Positions 35,461 to 44,519 of a DNA stretch of 64,000 nt are shown piece by piece. This DNA comes from Kribbella steppae (GTDB lineage: Bacteria > Actinomycetota > Actinomycetes > Propionibacteriales > Kribbellaceae). The translations under genes and the position numbers were made by a program. The notes under the pieces are model-generated. The model was given only the letters and a program-made list of their open reading frames with translations. It had not been told where the DNA came from and made no database searches. The first letter of the stretch is position 1; the number at the start of each line of letters is the position of its first letter. The stretch spans positions 124,001 through 188,000 of the forward strand of contig NZ_SLWN01000001.1 in the NCBI RefSeq assembly GCF_004342025.1, read 5' to 3'.

Positions 35461-36576
35461 GTGAGCGAGCGTGCGTATCTGGACGCGGCGGCGGCCGAGT
35501 CGTTGCATCCGGCAGCGCGGGAAATGTTGCTGTCGGCAGTCGATTCCGGCTGGGCCGATCCGGTCCGGCTGCACCACGAGGGACGGACCGCACGGCTGCT
35601 GCTGGACAACGCCCGGGCGGTGCTCGCGGACGCGGTCGGGGTGCGCCCCGACGAACTCTTCCTGACCACCTCCGGTACGGCGGCCATCCACGCCGGGCTG
35701 ACCGCGATCACGGCTGCCCGCCGACGGGTCGGTACGGCGGTTGTCCACAGCGCGGTCGAGCATTCCGCCGTACTGCACACGGCCGGATCCGCGGGCGTGG
35801 AGGTCGGTGTGGACTCGACCGGGCGGGTCGACCTGGAGGCGTTCACCGCTGCGGTTCGTGAACCGGGAGTGGCGGTCGCGGCGTTGCAGTCCGCCAATCA
35901 TGAGGTCGGGACCCGGCAGCCGATCGAGGCCGCGGCTGAGGCTTGTGGCGACGTACCACTGTTTGTCGACGCAGCCGCTTCGATCGGGCACGACGACGTA
36001 CCGGCCGGGTGGTCTGCGCTGGCCGCGAGTGCGCACAAGTGGGGTGGACCGGCCGGTGTGGGGCTGCTCGCCGTACGCAAAGGAACGCGGCTGGCGCCGG
36101 CGTGGCCGATGGACGAGCGGGAGGACGGCCTCTCCCCCGGGTTCCCGGACGTCCCCAACACACTCGCTGCGGCGGCCGCCCTGCAGGCTCGCCAGGCTGA
36201 GGCTGCGGAGTTGAACAAGCAGCATCGGGCCTGGATCGACGAACTCCGGCACCGCGTCGCCGCGGACATCGCCGATGTCGAGGTGGTCGGCCACCCGGAC
36301 GACCGGCTGCCGCACGTGCTCACCTTCTCCTGTCTGTACGTCGACGGCGAGGCCCTCGTCACCGCCTTGGACGCAGAGGGCTTCTCGGTCTCCAGCGGCT
36401 CGGCCTGTACGTCGAGCACCCTGCGACCGTCCCACGTGCTCGCGGCGATGGGCGTCCTCACCCATGGCAACGTCCGCGTCTCGCTCGGCCGGGCCACGAC
36501 GTACGACGACATCGACCGATTCGCGACGGTGTTGCCGGGGATCGTGCAGCGGATCCGGGCGGAGGTCGGCCTGTGA
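35461..36576 (+). CDS. Cysteine desulfurase-like PLP enzyme (NifS/IscS family)
   Basis: This 371-residue fold-type I enzyme starts at GTG 35461. It has LTTSGTAAIHAGL (phosphate loop), QSANHEVGTRQPI, FVDAAASIGH, the PLP lysine in SAHKWGGP and the active-site Cys in SVSSGSACTSS. It releases sulfur from cysteine as a persulfide. The next gene, overlapping by 4 bp, encodes a TusA-like sulfur carrier, so the pair looks like a small sulfur-relay unit, for example for tRNA thiolation or molybdopterin synthesis. No iron-sulfur assembly genes are adjacent. Confidence 0.88.
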   Translation: MSERAYLDAAAAESLHPAAREMLLSAVDSGWADPVRLHHEGRTARLLLDNARAVLADAVGVRPDELFLTTSGTAAIHAGLTAITAARRRVGTAVVHSAVEHSAVLHTAGSAGVEVGVDSTGRVDLEAFTAAVREPGVAVAALQSANHEVGTRQPIEAAAEACGDVPLFVDAAASIGHDDVPAGWSALAASAHKWGGPAGVGLLAVRKGTRLAPAWPMDEREDGLSPGFPDVPNTLAAAAALQARQAEAAELNKQHRAWIDELRHRVAADIADVEVVGHPDDRLPHVLTFSCLYVDGEALVTALDAEGFSVSSGSACTSSTLRPSHVLAAMGVLTHGNVRVSLGRATTYDDIDRFATVLPGIVQRIRAEVGL

Positions 36577-36785
36577 ACACCGACCTCGACTGTCTCGGCC
36601 TGCTCTGCCCACTGCCGGTGATCAAACTGGCGAAACTCTTACCGTCCGTGGCGGTCGGGGACACGATCACGGTGCTCGCCGACGATCCGGCGGCCGCCAC
36701 CGACATCCCGGCCTGGTGCCGCCTCCGCAACCAGGAACTCGTCTCCGCCGACGCCCCCCGGTTCGTCGTACGGCGCGTGAGCTAA
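36573..36785 (+). CDS. TusA/SirA-like sulfurtransferase
   Basis: This 70-residue protein starts at GTG 36573, overlapping the previous stop (GTGA). It has the family signature near the N-terminus (LDCLGLLCPLPVIKLAK), with the sulfur-carrying Cys in CPLP, and a two-layer alpha/beta fold of typical length. It should accept persulfide sulfur from the upstream desulfurase and hand it on. Confidence 0.9.
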   Translation: MNTDLDCLGLLCPLPVIKLAKLLPSVAVGDTITVLADDPAAATDIPAWCRLRNQELVSADAPRFVVRRVS

Positions 36786-36828
36786 AACCTCTCGCCCTCG
36801 GCGCGACCCGGTTGGCAGACTGCACAGC

Positions 36829-37404
36829 GTGAGCGACTTCTCGTACAAGCCGACGTTGACCGGTGAGCTCGTGATCCTGCGGCCTGTGGACGAGGGCGAC
36901 TACGACGCGCTCGCCGCCGCGATGGCGGACCCGGACGTCACCAGGTTCACCGGGAGCCATGGGGAGATCGGCGAGGAGAAGGCGCGGGAGTGGTACCGGA
37001 CCCGGAAGGACCAGACCGACCGGCTCGACCTGGCCATCGTGGACAAGGCGACCGGCTCGGTGGTTGGCGAGGCGGTCCTCAATCAGTGGGATCCGGACAA
37101 CCGGTCCTGCAGCTTCCGGATCCTGATCGGCCCGTCCGGTCAGGGCCGCGGGCTCGGCACGGAGGCCACCAGGCTGATCGTCGACTACGGCATCGAGGAG
37201 ATCGGGCTGCACCGGATCAGCCTCGGTGTGTACGCGTTCAATCCGCGGGCGCAGCGTGCATACGAGAAGGCCGGCTTCGTCGTCGAGGGCCGGCTCCGCG
37301 ACGAGCTGTACTGGGACGGCGAGTGGGTCGACTCGATCGTGATGTCCGTGCTGGCTCCGGAGTGGCAGCGCACCAAGAAGAGCGGGCTAACGTCTGACGC
37401 GTGA
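36829..37404 (+). CDS. GNAT-family N-acetyltransferase (RimJ/RimL-like)
   Basis: This 191-residue protein starts at GTG 36829. It begins with a TGELVILRPVDEGDYDALA strand-helix, has the acetyl-CoA P-loop in IGPSGQGRGLGTEATRLIVDY and ends with LHRISLGVYAFNPRAQRAYEKAGF, the usual RimJ-type pattern. It probably acetylates a protein N-terminus, a lysine or a small amine. It overlaps the sirtuin gene by 4 bp, suggesting opposed acylation and deacylation on the same target. Confidence 0.88.
   Translation: MSDFSYKPTLTGELVILRPVDEGDYDALAAAMADPDVTRFTGSHGEIGEEKAREWYRTRKDQTDRLDLAIVDKATGSVVGEAVLNQWDPDNRSCSFRILIGPSGQGRGLGTEATRLIVDYGIEEIGLHRISLGVYAFNPRAQRAYEKAGFVVEGRLRDELYWDGEWVDSIVMSVLAPEWQRTKKSGLTSDA
37388..37393 (+). 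promoter_or_regulatory. TAACGT -10 box inside the acetyltransferase 3' end
   Basis: TAACGT lies 7 nt before GTG 37401. It may give the sirtuin gene its own leaderless transcript in addition to coupling with the acetyltransferase. Confidence 0.4.
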
Positions 37405-38117
37405 TCGACGCTGAGCACATCGCCGTACTGACCGGAGCCGGGATCTCCACCGCCTCCGGGATCCCCGACTTCCGCGGGCCGCAAGGGCTGTGGACGAAGA
37501 ACCCGGCCGCGGCGGCGATGTTCGACATCGACGAGTACGTCGCCTCCCGCGCGGTCCGGGTCGAGGCCTGGAAGTTCCGGCTGACCGCGCCCGCGTGGAC
37601 CGCCGAGCCGAACCCGGGCCACCTCGCTCTGGTCGACCTCGAACGCCAGGGCCGGCTGACCGGCCTGATCACCCAGAACGTCGACGGCCTACATCAGAAG
37701 GCCGGCTCCTCCCCCGCGATCGTCCACGAACTGCACGGCACGGTCTGGTACGTCGACTGCCTCGAATGCACCCGCCGCATCCCGATGGCCGACGTACTCA
37801 CCCGGCTCGAAGCCGGCGACGAGGACCCGGCGTGTGTGGTCTGCGGCGGCATCCTCAAGTCCGCCACCGTTTCGTTCGGCCAGTCGCTCGACCAGCGCGT
37901 CCTCGACGCCGCCGTCGCCGCAACCGAAGCCGCGGACGTCTTCCTCGCCGTCGGCACCTCTCTGCAGGTCTACCCCGCGGCCGGTCTCTGCGACATCGCC
38001 TTGGCAGCCGGCAAGCCCCTGGTCATCCTCAACGCCGAGCCGACCCCGTACGACGAGCAGGCCACCACCGTCCTGCACACCCCGATCGAGACCACCCTCC
38101 CCACCCTCGTGACCTGA
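37401..38117 (+). CDS. NAD-dependent protein deacylase (sirtuin, CobB-like)
   Basis: This 238-residue protein starts at GTG 37401. It has GAGISTASGIPDFRGPQGLW, the NAD/ribose motif QNVDGLHQKAG, the catalytic His in HELHGTVW and a zinc ribbon with C-x2-C (CLECTRR) and C-x2-C (CVVCGG). The late motifs LAVGTSLQVYPAAGL and ILNAE are also present. It removes acyl groups from lysine using NAD. It is coupled to the GNAT gene upstream. Confidence 0.94.
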   Translation: MIDAEHIAVLTGAGISTASGIPDFRGPQGLWTKNPAAAAMFDIDEYVASRAVRVEAWKFRLTAPAWTAEPNPGHLALVDLERQGRLTGLITQNVDGLHQKAGSSPAIVHELHGTVWYVDCLECTRRIPMADVLTRLEAGDEDPACVVCGGILKSATVSFGQSLDQRVLDAAVAATEAADVFLAVGTSLQVYPAAGLCDIALAAGKPLVILNAEPTPYDEQATTVLHTPIETTLPTLVT

Positions 38118-38348
38118 CCGTACGAGTTTCCCCGGGGGCTGCGACAGGAACTGGTGGGCTGAGACACGGAATAACCTGTCCCGGCCCACCACGCCCTGTG
38201 TCAGGTCCCCCGACAGGTGCCGATTCCGCGCCTCCTTACGCCCCGATTGGCGGCAGTGACCTTTCCGTGACCTTTCAGGTCTCCTCACGGTGAAAGTGGC
38301 GGGCTAGCGTCCCCGGCAGGGTCAAGCGGCAGCTGGAGGGGGACCGTC
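38118..38348. other. Intergenic region upstream of the amylase-pullulanase
   Basis: The 231-bp gap has no credible ORF. It contains the near-repeat CAGTGACCTTTCCGTGACCTTTCAGG (direct GTGACCTTTC copies at about 38258 and 38269) and a GGAGGGGG Shine-Dalgarno just before ATG 38349. The direct repeats may be a regulator site for the secreted enzyme. Confidence 0.4.
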
Positions 38349-41300
38349 ATGCGCGGGTTCAGGTTCAGGCGATGGACGGCGGGGTTCACCGCGGCGGCGG
38401 TGATCGTGCTCGGACTGGGGACGGCGGCACCGGCGCCTGCGCAGGTCGCGGCGGATCGGGTGATCACGCTGGCGGGGTCGCTGCAGAGCGAGCTGGGCTG
38501 TGCGGGCGACTGGGATCCCGGCTGTACGGCGAGCAGTCTCGGGGCGGCGGCGCCGTACACGAAGGTCTTCGACGTCCCGGCCGGGTCGTACGAGTACAAG
38601 GTCACCGTCAACGGCAGCTGGGACGAGAACTACGGTGCCGGCGGCGTACTGAACGGTGCGAACATCCCGCTGCGGATCGAGGGGCCGGCCAAGCTCTCGT
38701 TCAGCTATGACGACACCAGCCATCTCGTCACGGTGAAGCCGGTCGACCTGGCGGGGCCGGCGGTGACCCCGGCCGACAAGGCGTTGTCGACGCCGAGCCT
38801 GCGGCAGGACCTGACCAAGGAACGGTTCTACTTCGTGATGGCGGACCGGTTCGCCAACGGGGACACGTCCAACGACGCCGGCGGACTGACCGGCGACCGC
38901 CTCGCCACCGGCCTCGACCCGACGGACAAGGGCTTCTACCACGGCGGTGACCTGACCGGTGTGATCCAGAAGCTCGACTACATCAAGTCCCTCGGTACGA
39001 CGTCCATCTGGCTCACGCCGTCCTTCAAGAACCGGCCCGTGCAAGGTGCCGGCGCCAACGTCAGTGCCGGGTACCACGGCTACTGGATCACCGACTTCAC
39101 CCAGATCGACCCACACCTGGGCACGAACGCGGACATGAAGCAGCTGATCAGCCTGGCCCACGGCAAGGGGATGAAGGTCTTCTTCGACATCATCACCAAC
39201 CACACCGCGGACGTGATCGACTACCAGTCCGGCCAGTACGGCTACATCCCGAAGTCCACCTCGCCGTACAAGGATGCGGCCGGCAACGTCTTCGACGACA
39301 AGGTGTACGCCGGTGGGGACACGTTCCCGCCGCTGGACCGGAACATCTCGTTCCCGAACGTCCCCGTCTTCCGAACACCGGCCGACGAGACCGTGAAGGT
39401 GCCGGCCTGGCTGAACGACCCGACGCTCTACCACAACCGCGGCGACTCCACCTTCGCCGGCGAATCGGCGGAGTACGGCGACTTCGTCGGCCTGGACGAC
39501 CTGTTCACCGAGCAGCCCAAGGTCCGCGACGGGATGACCGACGTCTACAAGACCTGGGCCGAGTTCGGTATCGACGGGTTCCGGATCGACACGGTCAAGC
39601 ACGTCAACATGGAGTTCTGGCAGAAGTTCTCCCCCGCGGTGCTGGCCGCGGCGCACGGTGCGGGGTCGAAGGACTTCTTCATGTTCGGCGAGGTGTTCGA
39701 CGCCGACCCGAAGTTCATGTCGACGTACACCACGCAGGGCGCGCTGCAGGCGACGCTCGACTTCGGTTTCCAGCAGAACGCGGTCGCGTTCGCCAAGGGC
39801 GACCCGAGTACGAAGCTGCGCGACTTCTACGCGAACGACGACTACTACACCGACGCGGATTCGAACGCGTACCAACTGCCGACATTCCTCGGCAACCACG
39901 ACATGGGCCGGGTCGGCACCTTCCTCAAGCAGGCCGGCGCGTCCGGGCAGGAGTTGCTGGCGCGTGACCAGCTCTCGCACTCGCTGATGTTCCTGACCCG
40001 CGGTCAGCCGGTCATCTACTACGGCGACGAGCAGGGCTTCACCGGCGCCGGTGGTGACAAGGACGCGCGGCAGGACATGTTCGCGACGCAGACCGCGGAC
40101 TACAAGGACGACGAGATTGTCGACGGCACCGCTACGACGACGATCGGCAGCCAGGACCGGTACGACGTCGACGCGCCGATGTACAAGCACATCGCGGCCC
40201 TGCAGAAGCTGCGGGCGAAGTACCCGACGCTCGCCGACGGCCGCCAGATCCACCGGTATTCGTCGAACTCCGGCGGGCTGTACGCGTTCAGCCGACTGGG
40301 TCAGGACAACGTCGAGTACGTGGTGATTGCCAACAATGCGACAACCGCAAAGTCGGCAACGATCCCGACGTACGGACCCAACACCTGGCTCAAGCCGGTC
40401 TACGGCGGCTCGAAGGCGGTCAAGACCGACCGCGAAGGCAGAGTCGTGCTCAGCCAGCCGCCGCTGTCCGTGACGGTGTATCAGGCGGCCAACAAGGTTC
40501 CCCACCGCACCAACGCGCCTGCTGTCTACATGAGCTCGCCTGAGCCGGGTGCGACGGTCGGTGGGCGTGCTGAGATCGCAGCAGCGGCGCCGGAGAACAC
40601 TCCGGTGACTGTGACGTTCGGCTACCGCCCTGTGGGTACGACGGCGTGGCAGCGACTGGGCTCCGACGACAACGCGCCGTACCGCGTCTTCCAGGACGTG
40701 TCCGGTCTGCCGAAGGGGACATTGCTCGAGTACCGCGCCGTACTGAAGGATGCGTCCGGCAACTACTCGGTGTCGGGCTCGTACGGCGTTGTTGGCGACG
40801 CACCGGCTCCAGGTGGCGGTGGCGGCGGGACAGGACCCGTCGTACAGCCGGCCAACGTCAGTGTGCCCGGCGACCACAACAGTGAGATGGGATGCCCGGC
40901 CGACTGGTCGCCGGACTGCGACCAGGCGCAGCTGGCGCTGGACCAGCAGGACAAGGTCTGGAAGGGCACGTACCCGATCCCGGCCGGTGAGCACGCTTAC
41001 AAGGCCGCGATCAACAAGACGTGGGACGAGAACTACGGGGCGGGCGGCAACCAGAACGGCGCCAACATCTCCTACACGGCAACCGCTGCGCCCACCAACT
41101 TCTACTACGAGCACGGCCGGCACTACGCCACGTCCAGTGCCGAGGGGCCGATCATCACCGTGCCGGGCACCTTCCAGAAGGCGCTGGGCTGTACGAACGA
41201 CTGGGACCCGGCCTGCATGCGACCCTGGCTGACGGACCAGGACGGTGACGGCATCTACACCTGGTCGACCACCGAGATCAAGGCGGGCAGCTATGAGGCG

Positions 41301-44039
41301 AAGGTCGCGCACAACCTGTCCATGGCCGAGAGCTACCCGGCCAACAACATTCCGATCACCGTGCCGGCGGACGGGCTCGTCGTCACCTTCTCCTACGACA
41401 TCGCGAGCCACGTGCTGACGGTCACGACGGCCACACCGGGAGCACAGCCTGACCTCAGCCAGGCCAAGGCCTACTGGCTCACCAAGGACCTCCTCGCCGT
41501 ACCGGCGGTCGCACACCCGGAGAGGTCCCGCTGGCGGCTGCACTGGTCGTACGACGGTTCTCTCAAGGTCGACGCGGACGACATCGGCGGTACGTCGTCC
41601 GGCCTCCGCTACGACTCGGCCGGGATACCCGCCGACGTGCTGGCCAAGTTCCCGGCGCTGCAGGGCTACACAGCGCTGAGACTCGGCAAGGCTGATGCCA
41701 AGAAGATCCTGACCGGACAACTCGGGTTGGCGCAGTACGACGACGCCGGACGGTTGCTCGACGCGACCGGCGTACAGATCCCTGGCGTCCTTGACGACCT
41801 GTACGGCGGCTCGGCGACGAACCGCTCGTACGGCGTGACCTGGCAGGGCGGAGCGCCTCGGTTCACGCTCTGGGCGCCAACTGCACAAAAGGTCAATCTG
41901 CTTGTCGGATTGCAGACAATCCCCATGCAGCGCAACGACGACGGCTCCTGGTTCGTGAGTGGGCCACGGTCGTGGAAGAACGCGACGTACCGCTATCAGG
42001 TGACCGTGTTCGCGCCCTCGACGGGCAAGGTGGAGACGAACGTCGTCACCGACCCGTACTCGTTCGCGCTCACCACCGACTCGACGCACTCGGTCGCGGT
42101 CGATCTCAACGATCCGGCCGGAAAGCCGGCACTGTGGTCGACGACGCCGTCACCGAAGCTGCCCCGGGCGGTCGATTCGACGATCTACGAACTGCATGTC
42201 CGCGACTTCTCGATCAACGACACCACCGTGCCGGCCGCACACCGCGGCACGTATCTCGCCTTCGCCGACGAGGGCAACGGCACGAAGCACCTGCGGTCTC
42301 TCGCGACCGCCGGTCTGAACACGATCCATCTCCTGCCGACATTCGACATCGCGTCGATCCCGGAGACCGGCCAGCAGTCGCCGGCCTGCGACCTCAAGTC
42401 GTTCCCGCCCGACTCCGAGCAGCAGCAAGCCTGCGTGACGGCGGTCGCGGCGAAGGACGGTTTCAACTGGGGTTACGACCCGTTCCACTGGCTCGCGCCG
42501 GAGGGCTCGTACGCGACCCAGCGCGACGGTCTGGCCCGGGTCGCCGAGTTCCGCACGATGGTCGGCGGACTGCACAAGTCCGGGCTGCGCGTCGTACTGG
42601 ACCAGGTCTTCAACCACACGCCGTCCGCCGGTCAGGCGCCGACGTCGGTGATGGACAAGGTCGTACCGGGCTACTACCAGCGGCTGAACTCCACCGGCAA
42701 GGTGGAGACGTCGACCTGCTGCAGCAACATCGCCACCGAGCACGCCATGGCCGAGAAGATCATGGTCGACGGCACGGTCAGCTGGGCGAAGAACTACCGC
42801 GTGGACGGCTTCCGCTTCGACCTGATGGGCCACCACAGCAAGGCGAACATGCTCAAGGTCCGGGCCGCGCTGGACAAGCTGACCCTGGCCAAGGACGGCG
42901 TCGACGGCAAGAGCGTCTACGTGTACGGCGAGGGCTGGAACTTCGGCGAGGTCGCGAACGACGCGCTCTTCGTCCAGGCCCGGCAGGGCAACCTTGGCGG
43001 CACCGGCATCGGTACGTTCTCCGACCGGCTGCGTGACGGTGTCCGCGGCGGCGGCCCGTTCGACGAGAACCCGCGGATCCAGGGCTTCGGCTCCGGCGCT
43101 GCGAGCGACCCGAACGGCGATCCGATCAACGGCTCCCCCGCGGACCGTGCGAAGCGCCTCGCCCACGACACCGATCTCGTCCAGCTCGGACTGGCCGCGA
43201 ACCTGCGCGGGTTCACGTTCCGCTCCGCCGAGACCGGGGCCGTCGTCCGAGGGGATGCCGTCGACTACAACGGCAGCCCGGCCGGGTACGCCGACCAGCC
43301 GGACGAGGTGATCACGTACGTCGATGCCCACGACAACGAAACGTTGTGGGACTCGCTGACGTACAAGCTGCCGACGGCCCTGACCATGCCGGACCGGATC
43401 CGGATGAACACGGTGTCGCTGGCAACGACCGCGCTGGCGCAGACCCCGTCGTTCTGGCACGCCGGCGCGGACATGCTGCGGAGCAAGTCGCTGGACCGGA
43501 ACTCGTACGACTCCGGCGACTGGTTCAACACCCTCGACTGGACCGGCGCGGACAACGGCTTCGGCCACGGCCTGCCGCCCAAGCCGGACAACGAGGCCAA
43601 GTGGCCCTACATCAAGCCGCTGCTGGGCAACCCCGCCCTGAAGCCGACCGCGACCGAGGTGGCGACGGCTTCGGCAGCGGCCGCCGACCTGCTGAAGCTC
43701 CGCTTCTCCACGCCGCTGTTCCGGCTGGGCTCCGCCGACCTGATCAACACCAAGCTCACCTTCCCGCTGAGCGGTACGACGCCAGGTGTGATCACGATGC
43801 GCATCGACGACACCGTCGGCCCGGACGTCGACCCGGCCTTGAAGGGAGTCCTAGTCGTCTTCAACACCACCGGCTCAACCGTCACCCAACAGGTCCCGGG
43901 CCTGACCGGTGCCAACCTGTCCCTGTCCCCGATCCAGACCGCCGGCTCGGACCCGGTCGTCAAGCAAACAACCTGGACCGCCTCATCTGGCACCGTCACC
44001 GTCCCGGCCCGCTCGGTCGCCGTACTGGTCCAGACCTAA
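38349..44039 (+). CDS. Secreted bimodular alpha-amylase/pullulanase (two GH13 modules)
   Basis: This is an 1,896-residue protein with an export signal (residues 1-~37, ending APAPAQVAA). Three similar ~95-residue X25/SusE-like modules lie near residues 38-135, 835-935 and 936-1035, each with LGC.DWDP-type and SWDENYGAGG-type motifs. The first GH13 module (~150-720) has nucleophile DGFRIDTVKH (near 412), acid/base FMFGEVFD and FLGNHDMGR. An E-set domain precedes the second X25 copy. The second module (~1050-1896) is a type I pullulanase with YELHVRDFS, DGFRFDLMGHH (near 1487), YGEGWNFGE and YVDAHDNETLWD. It should debranch and hydrolyse starch or glycogen outside the cell, as do similar Streptomyces enzymes. 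Confidence 0.93.
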   Translation: MRGFRFRRWTAGFTAAAVIVLGLGTAAPAPAQVAADRVITLAGSLQSELGCAGDWDPGCTASSLGAAAPYTKVFDVPAGSYEYKVTVNGSWDENYGAGGVLNGANIPLRIEGPAKLSFSYDDTSHLVTVKPVDLAGPAVTPADKALSTPSLRQDLTKERFYFVMADRFANGDTSNDAGGLTGDRLATGLDPTDKGFYHGGDLTGVIQKLDYIKSLGTTSIWLTPSFKNRPVQGAGANVSAGYHGYWITDFTQIDPHLGTNADMKQLISLAHGKGMKVFFDIITNHTADVIDYQSGQYGYIPKSTSPYKDAAGNVFDDKVYAGGDTFPPLDRNISFPNVPVFRTPADETVKVPAWLNDPTLYHNRGDSTFAGESAEYGDFVGLDDLFTEQPKVRDGMTDVYKTWAEFGIDGFRIDTVKHVNMEFWQKFSPAVLAAAHGAGSKDFFMFGEVFDADPKFMSTYTTQGALQATLDFGFQQNAVAFAKGDPSTKLRDFYANDDYYTDADSNAYQLPTFLGNHDMGRVGTFLKQAGASGQELLARDQLSHSLMFLTRGQPVIYYGDEQGFTGAGGDKDARQDMFATQTADYKDDEIVDGTATTTIGSQDRYDVDAPMYKHIAALQKLRAKYPTLADGRQIHRYSSNSGGLYAFSRLGQDNVEYVVIANNATTAKSATIPTYGPNTWLKPVYGGSKAVKTDREGRVVLSQPPLSVTVYQAANKVPHRTNAPAVYMSSPEPGATVGGRAEIAAAAPENTPVTVTFGYRPVGTTAWQRLGSDDNAPYRVFQDVSGLPKGTLLEYRAVLKDASGNYSVSGSYGVVGDAPAPGGGGGGTGPVVQPANVSVPGDHNSEMGCPADWSPDCDQAQLALDQQDKVWKGTYPIPAGEHAYKAAINKTWDENYGAGGNQNGANISYTATAAPTNFYYEHGRHYATSSAEGPIITVPGTFQKALGCTNDWDPACMRPWLTDQDGDGIYTWSTTEIKAGSYEAKVAHNLSMAESYPANNIPITVPADGLVVTFSYDIASHVLTVTTATPGAQPDLSQAKAYWLTKDLLAVPAVAHPERSRWRLHWSYDGSLKVDADDIGGTSSGLRYDSAGIPADVLAKFPALQGYTALRLGKADAKKILTGQLGLAQYDDAGRLLDATGVQIPGVLDDLYGGSATNRSYGVTWQGGAPRFTLWAPTAQKVNLLVGLQTIPMQRNDDGSWFVSGPRSWKNATYRYQVTVFAPSTGKVETNVVTDPYSFALTTDSTHSVAVDLNDPAGKPALWSTTPSPKLPRAVDSTIYELHVRDFSINDTTVPAAHRGTYLAFADEGNGTKHLRSLATAGLNTIHLLPTFDIASIPETGQQSPACDLKSFPPDSEQQQACVTAVAAKDGFNWGYDPFHWLAPEGSYATQRDGLARVAEFRTMVGGLHKSGLRVVLDQVFNHTPSAGQAPTSVMDKVVPGYYQRLNSTGKVETSTCCSNIATEHAMAEKIMVDGTVSWAKNYRVDGFRFDLMGHHSKANMLKVRAALDKLTLAKDGVDGKSVYVYGEGWNFGEVANDALFVQARQGNLGGTGIGTFSDRLRDGVRGGGPFDENPRIQGFGSGAASDPNGDPINGSPADRAKRLAHDTDLVQLGLAANLRGFTFRSAETGAVVRGDAVDYNGSPAGYADQPDEVITYVDAHDNETLWDSLTYKLPTALTMPDRIRMNTVSLATTALAQTPSFWHAGADMLRSKSLDRNSYDSGDWFNTLDWTGADNGFGHGLPPKPDNEAKWPYIKPLLGNPALKPTATEVATASAAAADLLKLRFSTPLFRLGSADLINTKLTFPLSGTTPGVITMRIDDTVGPDVDPALKGVLVVFNTTGSTVTQQVPGLTGANLSLSPIQTAGSDPVVKQTTWTASSGTVTVPARSVAVLVQT

Positions 44040-44070
44040 CCACGTCGAGCCTGCTCGAGAGGACCAAGCG

Positions 44071-44442
44071 CTAGCCCAGTGCGGCGAAGCGGCTGGCTGC
44101 TACGAAGGAGGCTAGTGCGAGCAGGGTGACATTGGCGGCGACCGCCTTCGGTTCGCGGAGTGAGGCGTGGGAGACGGCCGCGCCGATCATCACCCCGACC
44201 AGACCGACCGCGGCCAAGGGGGTGAGGACGCGCGCCGTACCGCTCAACCACGGCACGAACAGCGCGGCCACGGCGAACAGCTCGGCCACCGCGACGGCGC
44301 GGACGACCGGCATCGGGAACGGCGCGATGCCGGTCTGCCCGGTCGCAATCAGCCGCTCCCTCGACATCGTCGACTTCGCGACCCCGGAGACGGTGAAGAC
44401 GACCGCCAGTAGTCCGGTCAGGATCCAAGTGATGGTGTTCAT
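44071..44442 (-). CDS. DoxX-like membrane protein
   Basis: This 123-residue protein starts at ATG 44442 and has four hydrophobic helices in the DoxX/DUF4267-like pattern (TGLLAVVFTVSGVAKS, RAVAVAELFAVAALFV). The family is loosely linked to redox or thiol stress, with no established activity for this type. Its promoter fits an ECF41 sigma factor exactly, and that sigma gene is divergent from it. Confidence 0.78.
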   Translation of the reverse strand: MNTITWILTGLLAVVFTVSGVAKSTMSRERLIATGQTGIAPFPMPVVRAVAVAELFAVAALFVPWLSGTARVLTPLAAVGLVGVMIGAAVSHASLREPKAVAANVTLLALASFVAASRFAALG

Positions 44443-44452
44443 GCGGGTTGTA

Positions 44453-44479
44453 GACGATCGACAACCCGATCCTGTGACA
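44453..44479 (-). promoter_or_regulatory. ECF41-type promoter of the DoxX-like gene
   Basis: On the minus strand TGTCACA (44479-44473), 16 nt and CGTC (44456-44453) match the TGTCACA-N16-CGTC consensus known for ECF41 sigma factors. The -10 element ends 10 nt before the ATG at 44442. Confidence 0.78.
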
Positions 44480-44480
44480 C

Positions 44481-44507
44481 TGTCACTGGACGAGGCTGTC
44501 GATCGTC
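44481..44507 (+). promoter_or_regulatory. ECF41-type autoregulatory promoter of the sigma gene
   Basis: TGTCACT (44481-44487), 16 nt and CGTC (44504-44507) lie 12 nt before ATG 44520. Its -35 shares the palindrome GTGACA-C-TGTCAC (44474-44486) with the divergent promoter, so the two -35 elements are back to back. Confidence 0.75.
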
Positions 44508-44519
44508 TCAGAGGATGTG

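Noticed and set aside
38322..42089. A 1,255-codon open frame on the minus strand opposite the amylase-pullulanase gene.
   Set aside because: The forward strand encodes a clear enzyme with catalytic motifs throughout. The antisense frame is Arg/Val/His-rich without recognisable domains, a usual result of high GC.
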